64,000 bases of DNA from Amyelois transitella. Taxonomy: Eukaryota > Arthropoda > Insecta > Lepidoptera > Pyralidae. Where the stretch lies: the NCBI RefSeq assembly GCF_032362555.1, contig NC_083534.1:1640001-1704000 (forward strand). The letters are read 5' to 3'. The notes under the pieces are model-generated. The model was not told the origin of the DNA and made no database searches. It saw nothing but the letters and a program-made list of their open reading frames with translations. Both the position numbers and the translations under genes were made by a program. Below are positions 41,630 through 50,756 of this stretch, in pieces. Position 1 is the first letter of the stretch. Each line of letters starts with the position of its first letter.

Positions 41630-42128
41630 TTTAACAGCAGCAAGACGAATTAAATAATGTAGGTATTATGTATGTACGTATTTTTTTAAATTATTAAATT
41701 AATATACACAACAGTACATACATAATTTAACTCGAGTTTTGTCACAGTTTTGTTTCCTTTGTTTTTATTTATCTTTTGACGCCTGGTGTACTAATTGACA
41801 TTGACAGTTCAGCAAATCCTGCCATTCCTTAACTTGCAAGGCGGAAGCCGTAATATAGAAAAGAAAGAAAACTTGCAAGGCATAGGGGTGGGCTTTAGAA
41901 TAGAATAGTATCTAGTATAATAGGAATTTTGGCAATATTATTTACAAGCGAGTTTATGATTTATTTGTAAAGGTTTAAAATAAAATATTGATATCCTATT
42001 TAACTTTTATTTCTTTAATAGCAAAATAGCAATTTCCAAATGTTGGCCCACAGTGCCAATACATACTGAAAGCTGATATTATTGGCAGTACTGCCTGACA
42101 TGTTATCTATGATATTTCAAAAATAATC
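41630..42128. other. Upstream region of gene C
   Basis: 500 bp, presumed promoter of gene C at the left. There is a motif pair ATTGACATTGACAGTTC (~41800), similar to the TGTCAATGTCA motif upstream of gene B. No coding frame. Confidence 0.4.
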
Positions 42129-42660
42129 TTGTCTTTATTTTTACTGTCATAGTTGTGTTTTAACTAGAATAAAACCAATACATTTGGTTTTGCGTTATTA
42201 TTACAATTTATGTACCAATGCAAACCCTCATGAACGTATGTTTCATCGTCCTAGACGATCACTAAATGGACAGTCTATGCCATATTACTCCAGGACCTAT
42301 ACTACTTAAACGACACGTAAGAAATTCTAAATATGACCCATTAGTTGATGAAGTGGAATTATTACAACCTAATCCCATGTATTCATATGTCAAGCTTCCT
42401 GATGGTCGCGAAACAGTAGTTTCTAATAAACATTTAAACATTTAGCTCCTTTGCCGCAACTTAATCAGGAGAGTGAAGAAAGTGCTGATATAGAGCCAGA
42501 TGCCCAGGGAACTATATATGACACTGTGGGACCTGACGTGTCAAATGAAGGACGGGCAGCCGAGTCCAAAGAACCTAATCTTGTCTTTGTTGTTGTAACT
42601 GTCATAGTTGTGTTTTAACTAGAATAAAATCAATACATTTGGTTTTGCGTTATTATTACA
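42129..42660 (+). mobile_element. Ty3/gypsy-like remnant between LTR-end repeats
   Basis: A ~70-bp direct repeat (CTGTCATAGTTGTGTTTTAA ... CAATACATTTGGTTTTGCGT) occurs at 42136-42207 and 42603-42660 and carries an AATAAAA; it looks like an LTR 3' part. Between them, 42268-42595 translates as a pol C-terminal tail: HITPGPILLKRHVRNSKYDP, LVDEVELLQPNPMYSYVKLP, DGRETVVSNKHL, then after a frameshift APLPQLNQESEES. This resembles the C-terminal extension of insect gypsy integrases as I remember it. Almost all of the element is deleted. Confidence 0.5.
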
Positions 42661-42893
42661 CTGCCCATAATAGGACATTGAGTGCTAATAATGGGTTTTT
42701 ATCTTTCCCTTCCTTTAGAGTACATTGTTCACAATAAAGAAATTCTAAAACTAATTCTAATAAAGAGGTAGTCTCTGCCTACCCCTCCGGGAAAGAGGCG
42801 TGATTTTATGTATGTATGTAAGAAATGAAATGAAAAAGAAATTAAGAAAAAAAAATCAAGAGGAAAAATAGAAAAAGGATATAAAATAATATA

Positions 42894-43060
42894 ATGAAAT
42901 ATATATGTATATTAAAGGCATTAAACGCGATTGAAAATGGCATGGCCAAAAAACAAGCCGTGAAAAAATATCAAGTTCCCCGAGCTACGTTAGAATGTCG
43001 CATAAAGAAACCAGATCATAAACTTCAGCCTGGTTCGAGTCCAGTGCTTAGCGTACAGTC
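42894..43060 (+). pseudogene. pogo transposase N-terminal (psq HTH) fragment
   Basis: Encodes ALNAIENGMAKKQAVKKYQV then PRATLECRIKKPDHKLQPGS, a psq-type helix-turn-helix as at the start of pogo-like transposases. It breaks off at SPVLS, the point where the CENP-B-type HTH should start; a pogo continuation with this register reappears at 45516. Confidence 0.6.
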
Positions 43061-44158
43061 AATCGGGGTAACTTTGATTTACAGGGTAACTTTGACAGTC
43101 AAATCACAAAGTTCATATTTATTTTTTACGTTGTCAATATTTTAATGCATATCATTAAATTTATTCAATTCCGACCGCGGCGACCGCTAACAAACTTCGT
43201 AAACGAACTCTTTAAAAAAAAGAAGCTGTCAAACACAATGTCAATGTCAAAAACTATTCCAAAATTCCCGAGCGCAACTGTGTGTTTTTTTCAGTTAGAT
43301 AATTCAAGAATTTTACTGCTATCAAGGTAAGCAAAAAACTTAATGAAACCTTTAACATATCTTATTTTAAATATACAAATCATTTTTGTTGTTTTCACAT
43401 TGCATCTTTATTTAATTTACAAAAACAAACAGTAATTCATATTTAGTAATAATTTCGGGTAGACGTGTCGTTCCGGAGTTCCGGACCGTAATAGTTCTCG
43501 GAACTATGTCCGGAGGTGGAACGATATCGGTCCAATCCAAACTGATTGGCTTAGTCGGTCCACAGTTCCTAACATATCCGCGACCAAATATGAGGGCGCC
43601 GCCGTGCCGCCACCGCGCTGCCGCGCCGTAGCCGCTGTGTGTGTGTGACGTGACTCGCGAAACTACACGAACGAAAACCGAGAGATGACGAGAGCAAGCG
43701 AGAGCGAATGAATGATTACATAACATCGTATCTCTGTCCGAATGAGACAGAAAAAAGCAAGTGTTATTTTGATTTGAATGCTTTCTCTCGGATATTGATA
43801 TTTATGTTTTATGCACGTAGGGCGATAATTACATGAATTGAACTTTGTGTGACCTTAGCGCGTGTCAAACTTCCTTATTTGTTTTGAATTACCTATTTTA
43901 CAAATCAGTTGCGTTGCGTTACTTGACCTTGTCAGTGAAAGTATACGAACCGATTTAATTTTTTGCGCGGGAGTTTTGTTTTGTAATTACTTAGTGTGTT
44001 TAGGTAGTGAATAATATAAATAATATATAAATAGTATATATAGATAGTTTTTTTAATTTAATTAGTGTAAAGTTAGATAGTTCCATTGTATATAAAATTA
44101 TTTTTAAGTGTAAATATAGACATTTCATTTCATTTCATTGACATTGTTAATACTCGCC
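43061..44158. other. Non-coding leader between pogo fragment and hAT pseudogene
   Basis: Two copies of GGGTAACTTTGA lie at 43066-43100; related GGGTAACTTTG motifs (inverted) occur at ~47700-47735 and may be element ends. Around 43560-43690 is a GC/CpG-rich block (GAGGGCGCCGCCGTGCCGCC), comparable to the GC-rich leader of the 27-kb hAT element, so it may be an old hAT promoter. Confidence 0.4.
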
Positions 44159-45515
44159 ATGGCTTCACGTAGGAAGACAAGTGTTCTTTGGCAGCATTTC
44201 AATGAAGAAAATAAGAAAGGAAAGTGTAAATATTGCTCCGATGTTATATCATATACTGCTGGAAGCCTCGGAAATTTAAGTCGACACTTAAAAAGGAAAC
44301 ATCCTACTATATCTACAGCGCCAGAAGAACGTCAGGTGCCTATTGATATGGAAACAGACATCCCAAACCAGCCTACTCCACCGGCTACTGTGCAAGAGCC
44401 ACCAAGTGAAATACCATTTGATTTAGATCTAGTTCGCCATAAACGTACACACGCACAAAGCAAAATAGATGCTTTTGCTGTGAGGCCTTTACCATCAAAT
44501 AAAAAAACAAAAATAGACCAGCAATTATTAATCATGATAGCAAAGGAGTACCACCCATTTAATTTAGTTAGCGGTATAGAATTCAATAAGTTTGTCACGT
44601 TACTAAACCCAGCATACACATTGCCAACACGTAAAACCCTATCCAATTCAATGTTACCTCAACAGTATTTGCAGCTTGAACTAAAAGTTAAAAACGAACT
44701 GGCTAAGGCCGTCGCCGTATGTGTCACTACTGATGGCTGGACATCCGAAAATAACGAGAGCTTTATTGGTGTTACGGCCCACTACATAGATACAACCAAC
44801 AATAGTGAATTAACTACATACTTACTTGAATGTATTCAGTACGAAGAAAGTCATACAGCTGCAAATCTCCAACAATTCTGCAAGAACAATTTGAGAAATG
44901 GGGCATTGAGCACAAAGTATCAGACAATGCAGCAAACATATTGGCTGCAGTTCAGTTAGGTGGATGGCGATCAATTAGCTGTTTTGCACATTCGTTGAAT
45001 CTTGTTGTACAAAAAGGGATAGAAAACATAGCTGAAACCGTAGCCAAGGTAAAAAAAATTTTAGAATATTTTCATCGATCCACCGCAGCTCTGACTAAAT
45101 TAAAAAATATTCAACAGCAAATGAATATCCCTCAATTAAAATTGAAACAGGATGTCTGCACTCGGTGGAATTCCACGTATGACATGCTTGATCGTATGGT
45201 AAAAGTCAAAGAAGCTGTGATCGCTACAATAGCATTATTGAGAAATGATTTGGCACTTTCTTCCGAAGATTGGATCCTTATCGAAAGTGTAGTTCCGATT
45301 TTAAAAATATTTTACGAAATCACAACCGAAATATCCAGTGAAAAAACTGTTAGTCTTTCTAAAGTTATTGTATACTGTCGAATACTTATTAGACATATGG
45401 ACCAGCTTTTGTCAAAAATGGAAGGAGAATGCCATGTCCGGCTGAAAGATTTAGTGAAAACTTTACACGAGCAGCTGCATCGACGTTTCGAGAACATAGA
45501 GTCAAATATGTTATA
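44159..45515 (+). pseudogene. hAT transposase pseudogene (frameshifted, C-terminally truncated)
   Basis: Starts MASRRKTSVLWQHFNEENKK with a BED finger (GKCKYCSDVI...LSRHLKRKH), then AVCVTTDGWTSENNESF (first Asp). A frameshift near 44870-44890 moves the frame to SDNAANILAAV (second Asp), CFAHSLNLVV (C-x2-H) and QDVCTRWNSTYDM. The sequence ends at FENIESNMLY; the hATC dimerisation domain with the catalytic Glu is missing. A different hAT lineage from the 28-kb element (ZBED1/Ac-like motifs). Confidence 0.8.
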
Positions 45516-47410
45516 TCATGGCTTTGGCAGATTCAGGGATACCAATAGGCATTCATGATGTTACACTTATAATACAAAGATATTTGAATTCTGCAAACAG
45601 AAAAGTTAAGGTTTTCAAAAATAACCGCCCAGGCTGGGAATGGGGTAAACTCTTTTTAGATAGACATCATGATTTGAAGGCAACGTTGGGACATAATATT
45701 AGTCGAAGTCGGGCTCAAGTTAATGAAGTCAAAATCAATGAATTCTTCGATAACCTTGAGTCAGAAATTCAAGGTGTGAACCTGAGAACATCTATAATTT
45801 TGATGAAACAGGGTTCCACGACGATCCTAAAAAGAAAAAATGCTATTTAGGAGAAAATGTCGCAATCCAGAGGTGATCCGAAACTCCACGAAATCCTGTT
45901 ATACAGCCGTCTTTTGTGGAAATGCTGCAGGAGAAATACTTCCCACTTACTTCATTTTTAAAGCCATAAACGCTTGGTCTGACTGGCTAGTAGGAGCTCC
46001 GCCTGGCTCTCGAAAGACTGTGTCTAAAAGTGGCTGGATCGATCTTGAGAGTTTTGATGACTGGTTTAAGTATCATTTTCTTGCATTCGCTATAAAAAAA
46101 GAAGGGAAGAAAATACTAATATGCGACAATCTGAGCTCCCACATCTCGGTAAACACGTTGAGGATATGCCACGAGAATAACATAAAGTTTGTTTGCCTAG
46201 TACCAAACTCGACCCACCTTCTTTAACCTCTTGATGTAGGCTATTTCAGCTCTCTTAAAGCTAACTGGAGAAACGCCCTTCTTGATTGGAGAGAGACCAC
46301 ACGAGGCAGAAAAACTGTTGCTTTGCCAAAGAACTGTTTTACAGCACTTGTCAAAAAAACTCTTAATTTAGGAGCTCCACAGTCTAAAGCTAACTTAGAG
46401 GTTGGTTTTAGAGTAACTGGTTAAATACCAGTTACTCTAAAACCATCCTTTAAACCGCCAAGAGGCGTTGCAGCGTCTTCCAGAATATGCCAAAGCAAAA
46501 GTCGATGTACAAACTGCTAAGGAATCTTTAGGTGAAAGTTTCAAGAGTTATCTGGCGGAATTACGTGAAAATGATTTAGGAACCAAAAGCCAAAGAAAAT
46601 TCCAAATGCCAGTTATTGCTGGGAAAAGCGTGTCAGTGGAGGAAGTCGAGACATTCTATAAGAACAAAGCTGAAAAAGGCAAAAATAAGGATCCAAAGCA
46701 GCCTACCGATTCAAAGAGTTCAAGGCTCAAAAAACAAGAAAATAAAAAGTCAAGACAAAAATAACGAGAAAATTTCAGACCAGAAAGAGAATGTGGAAGA
46801 AAACATAAAGAATTCAGGATCCAAAACAAATGAAAAACAGGAAAAAGAAGACTGTGATGGAAGAAAGATATGTAGTAAGAATCCGGACAATGTAAACGAA
46901 TGTGATGAAATAGAAAATTTATTCAAGCAACCATCAACCTCAAAACAAACATACACTTTGACAGAAATGGAACCAAATGTAGACGAATCTTTAGAATTCG
47001 AATATATGGCAATGGATCTAGATATAGGAAATGAAGTTGTAATAGAAGAGTATATTATAAACGAGACTGAAGAAACAACATGTATATTAGAATGCCCTGA
47101 AAAGGTGAAACCCATATCAGTGAGCAACACTTCGAATTTCGCTACAATCCCGCCTGGGACTACTGTTGTATTTAGGGATGAAGTAAGTCTGTTCCCTGGG
47201 AAAATCGTATCGTTCCTGTCCCCATATTATGTGATTGCGGCTATGAATAGGTCAATAGATGGCGGGTGGAGGTGGCCAGCCAGGAAACAGATGACCAAAA
47301 TTAAGTTTGAAGACATTGTATCAACTGTAGATCCAGCCAAAATCAAAACCAAATCTTTCGGAGTTTATCATTTGGAAGATGACTTGCTCTTTATGGAATG
47401 GGGCGAATAG
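45516..47410 (+). pseudogene. pogo transposase pseudogene with C-terminal barrel domain
   Basis: Picks up at LADSGIPIGIHDVTLIIQRY (CENP-B HTH) and runs through several frames. The core has NFDETGF (first Asp, frame broken), GNAAGEILPTYFIFKA, SKSGWIDLESFDDWF, ILICDNLSSHIS (second Asp) and LVPNSTHLL. A stop follows, then QRLPEYAKAKVDVQTAKESL and a Lys-rich coil. The last frame (to 47410) ends with TTVVFRDEVSLFPGKIVSFL...GGWRWPARKQMTKIKFED, the same type of C-terminal barrel as in the 23-kb transposase. At least three frame breaks: dead. Confidence 0.75.
46403..46445. repeat. Perfect 19-bp-stem palindrome
   Basis: TGGTTTTAGAGTAACTGGT (46403-46421), loop TAAAT, exact complement ACCAGTTACTCTAAAACCA (46427-46445). 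It interrupts the pogo reading frame right after VGFRVTG, so it arose after the element was dead or killed it. Confidence 0.8.
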
Positions 47411-48004
47411 ACCCTCAATCAGCTTAATTATGTTTAGTTTTTAAGTGATACAGTTGATTTTGATAAATATACAAGCTATTTCTAAAGTTACGAGCATGTT
47501 TCAAAATTTCATTAATGTTGAGTTTATTTGTGAGTTAACAAAGCGCATAAATAAATATAGAACTACAATTTTATGGTTTCATTGACTTGTCTATGACTCT
47601 AGTGCATCTAACATTTGTTAAAATATGAAACTAATGTTAGCCTAAAGCTATAAAATGTATAAAAGTTGTGATTTCTATGACAAATTTCATCTGTGCCAAA
47701 GTTACCCATATGGGGGTGCTAACTTTGACACACAACAAAATTGCCAGTTTTTGATAAATTTTATGACTAATAAATGCGATAAATAATTTGAGAGCATGAA
47801 AATCGACCTGAGGGCACAGATTATGTAAACTCTTCTGTCCCTTAATTAACATAAGTAGGAGTTAGCTAAAAAAATATGGTGATATATAATAAAGAATTGG
47901 TTAAATATTAGCCACACAAAAGGTTTTCCAAAGGAAGCGTGAAAAGCATGTCCAAATATATTAAAGAAACTGGCCGAGGGTTAAGGTAAGGGTAAGACCC
48001 TTTT
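47411..48004. other. 3' flank of the pogo pseudogene
   Basis: AT-rich; inverted GGGTAACTTTGG / GCTAACTTTGACAC motifs at ~47697-47735 are candidate terminal sequences of the pogo element. Nothing else recognised. Confidence 0.4.
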
Positions 48005-48430
48005 AAAAAACATACCCGGAAATATATGGTTTAAACTGTTCTTGAAGCGATACTCGGACATGGTTGTACAAACTCCTGAAGCGGTAACAGCAGCAAGTGC
48101 TGCAGTATCAGAAAATGATATAAAAGGATGGTTTCGAGTGATTGAAATATATCTGAAAGATCACGGTTTGATTGAAATTTTATCAGACCCGAAAAAGAGT
48201 ACCTAATGTTGATTAAACAAACTTTGTTCTTTGCGTAAAGACAGGCTTGGTCTTGGCACCAAAAGGTGCAAATAATGTGTACGCAGTTGATCACGCCCCA
48301 GCTTAAAGTTCATTACTTTTGCTGCCAATGGCGAAATCACCCCACCTATGGTTATATTCCCGTATAAGCGCTTGCTAAGTGAAATTGCAGCAAAAGTACC
48401 ATCAGATTGGGTCCTTTCGGCTTAAAAGAT
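48005..48430 (+). pseudogene. Decayed pogo transposase fragment
   Basis: Reads VVQTPEAVTAASAAVSENDI, KGWFRVIEIYLKDHGLIEIL, SDPKK, then with frame breaks GEITPPMVIFPYKRL and IAAKVPSDWVLS. It aligns by eye with residues ~130-245 of the intact 23-kb transposase (ARDAVTEEGIKRWF, APPMVVFSYERIP). Multiple stops. Confidence 0.65.
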
Positions 48431-48529
48431 CGTGAGTTCAAATTTCAAAAGTTCAAAAACTCTTATCCCCGGATGGCCAATTGGCCATGTATTGGCGAAG
48501 AAATATAAGAATCAAAATGATATTTAGTG

Positions 48530-49175
48530 TAATGACACGAGACAGAACGGGAGTTTTGCGCAATAACCTACACGTTGTTGACACGGATACTGTACCCGCA
48601 AAAGACGCAGAAAATCCTCTTTGGAAAGTACAACCAGTCCTAAAAGCTGTTAAAAATGGCTGTGACAAAATATTGAGAATTCCAGGCAGGTTTTCAGTGG
48701 ATGAGCAGATCCCGTTCACAGGTAAATGTAATTTTCGCCAACTTGCCTAGAATAAGCCACACCCAGTTGGTTTAAAAAAATTTGTAGTCACAACCAGTGA
48801 AACGTTAATGGTAGATTTTGAAATTTACTACGGTAATAATCCTGCCCTTTCGCATCCACTGGGCCTTGGCCCTGCGGTTGTCCTTCAACTCAGTAAAAAG
48901 GTTCCAAAGGGAAGCTGCTTATTTTTTGACAGGTATGTTACAACGATACCTCTTCTCGATACTTTGACTAAAAATGGATTTCATGGAACTGGAACCATAA
49001 TGTCTAACCGTGTGCCAGATCGTAAGGAGCTTAGCTTGAAAGAAGACAACAAAATGAAAAGAGGCGATATCGATCAAAGAGTATCAGGTGACATCGTGTT
49101 AGTCAAATGGAAAGACAGCAAAGCAGTATTAACTGTTTCCAATTGCACTGGTGGGAAAGACGGGTGTCATCAGCC
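48530..49175 (+). pseudogene. piggyBac transposase fragment
   Basis: Two adjacent frames separated by a stop (TAG at 48748): LKAVKNGCDKILRIPGRFSV, DEQIPFTGKCNFRQLA, then VDFEIYYGNNPALSHPLGLG, SCLFFDRYVTTIPLLDTLTK, NGFHGTGTIMSNRVPDRKEL and VLVKWKDSKAVLTVSN. The DE.IPF.G, D.Y.T..LL..L and GTGT...NR.P patterns are those of the DDE_Tnp_1_7 (piggyBac) core. The N-terminus and C-terminal Cys-rich domain are missing. Confidence 0.75.
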
Positions 49176-49945
49176 GCACGAACGACCATTACCTCGCGTT
49201 GCTCTGGAAGATTCTCCTACTTCTGCAACTTCAGTAAAGGTTCCTTTTGGCTCAAAAAGGAGAACATTTTCAGATGAAGAAGAAAAATTACTTTTTAACT
49301 ACATAATTTATATGGAGAGTTGTCTTTATGGACTTACAACAAAAGATTTAAGGGCATTGGCGTATATTCAAGCAGAAAAAGAAAATGGAAAGAAACACCT
49401 TTACAACACTGAAAAAAAAGAAGCTGGCAAAGATTGGGTACGAGGATTTTTAAGCAAGCATCCAGAATTATCGATAAGAAAGCCAGAAAGCACTTCAGCT
49501 GCACGCGCCACTGGGTTTAATAAACAAGCTGTTGAAAATTTTTTTAACTTCTTTGGCAACGTTTATGACGAGCACCAACTGACCCTTGATAGAATTTATA
49601 ATTGTGACGAAACAGGAGTCTTAGTGGTACCTAAAACAAAGTCAAAAATAATTGCAAGAAAAGGTAGAAAACAAATGGGATCCATAACTTCTGCGGAGAT
49701 AGGAACCACAATAACTATAGAAATATGTTTCAGTGTTAGTGGCCAATATATGCCTCCAATGATGGTGTCCCCAAGAAAGAGAATGGATCCACAGCTAATG
49801 CTGAATGCTGCTGCCGGAGCTTGGGGTGTTTGTAGCGATTCTGGCTGGATGACAGCTGAATTATTCCTTGGCTGGTTTAAGAAGTTTATTAAAAGTGGAG
49901 CAACAGTTGACCGACCTGCAGGCTTACTCTCCAACTCAATCCCAA
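49176..49945 (+). pseudogene. pogo transposase fragment, in frame with piggyBac
   Basis: From KVPFGSKRRTFSDEEEKLLF the open frame becomes a pogo protein: CENP-B HTH (KDWVRGFLSKHPELSIRKPE), YNCDETGVLVVPKTKSKIIA (first Asp) and SGQYMPPMMVSPRKRMDPQL. SDSGWMTAELFLGWFKKFIK follows, stopping before the second catalytic Asp. There is no stop between it and the upstream piggyBac part, so 48808-49998 is one 396-codon chimeric frame. Confidence 0.75.
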
Positions 49946-50195
49946 TCTCAATTCTGTCGCAATCCAATTCCAATCGCAATTTAGTTTGTTACTCTTGAAA
50001 TCATTAACCTTGAGATTGAGTTGGTTTGGTATTGCGATTGTGTCATGATTGTGTTTTCCTTGGCGATTCCACTAAACGTCAATATGACAGTGACATACAT
50101 CACTCTGTCTACGACAGAAATAGAATGAATGAAAACTTTGATAAACAATATTAAATTTAAGTAATTTTCAAGAAAATAATTCATTTTAATTGTTA
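49925..50195. other. Spacer with imperfect inverted repeat
   Basis: CTCCAACTCAATCCCAATCT (~49929) and GAGATTGAGTTGG (~50011) are partly complementary, as are CCAATCGCAAT (~49970) and ATTGCGATTG (~50030). Possibly a small foldback element at the pogo/copia junction. Non-coding. Confidence 0.35.
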
Positions 50196-50756
50196 TTTTT
50201 GTTTCAGTTTAGAAGCTACAAAAATTGGTAATATTAAAACTTATTTCTTAGTCTATGGACAAAAATCTGAAGTTACTCTGACAAATGTTTTTTTATGTAA
50301 AAGAAATGAAGGCAAATCTATTGAGTTACTCCAAAATTACTGACAAACATTCAATCTGTTCAAGTGGGAGATTGTCAAAAATTTATAACAATTATGGAAA
50401 GGTTATGGCCATTGCAATTAAGGATGAGAGACTGTATAAGATGACAAGTTACATGTACGAAGAAATATTGCAAGCAAATATGAGTATAAAAGAAAAACTA
50501 CATCGCACTATGGGCCATATTAATTTAAAAAATTTGGAATTAATGTGTAAAAATGAGTCATTAGAAGGATTACCTAAAAGTATTGAATATGAATATTTAA
50601 AATGTGCAATATGTATTGAAAATAAAATGCATAACTTACCATTTCAAAATAATCGACGAAAAGCAGAGAACATATTAGAGATAGTACATACAGATTTAAA
50701 TGGGCCACATCAGACTACAGGATATAATGGAAAAAAATATTTTTTAAGCTTTTTGG

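Noticed and set aside
43412..43726. Minus-strand 104-codon frame over the GC-rich block
   Set aside because: Composition-driven open frame in a CpG-rich leader; no domain and no splice support.
46750..47130. Minus-strand 126-codon Ser/Phe-rich frame
   Set aside because: Antisense of the Lys/Glu-rich pogo C-terminal region.
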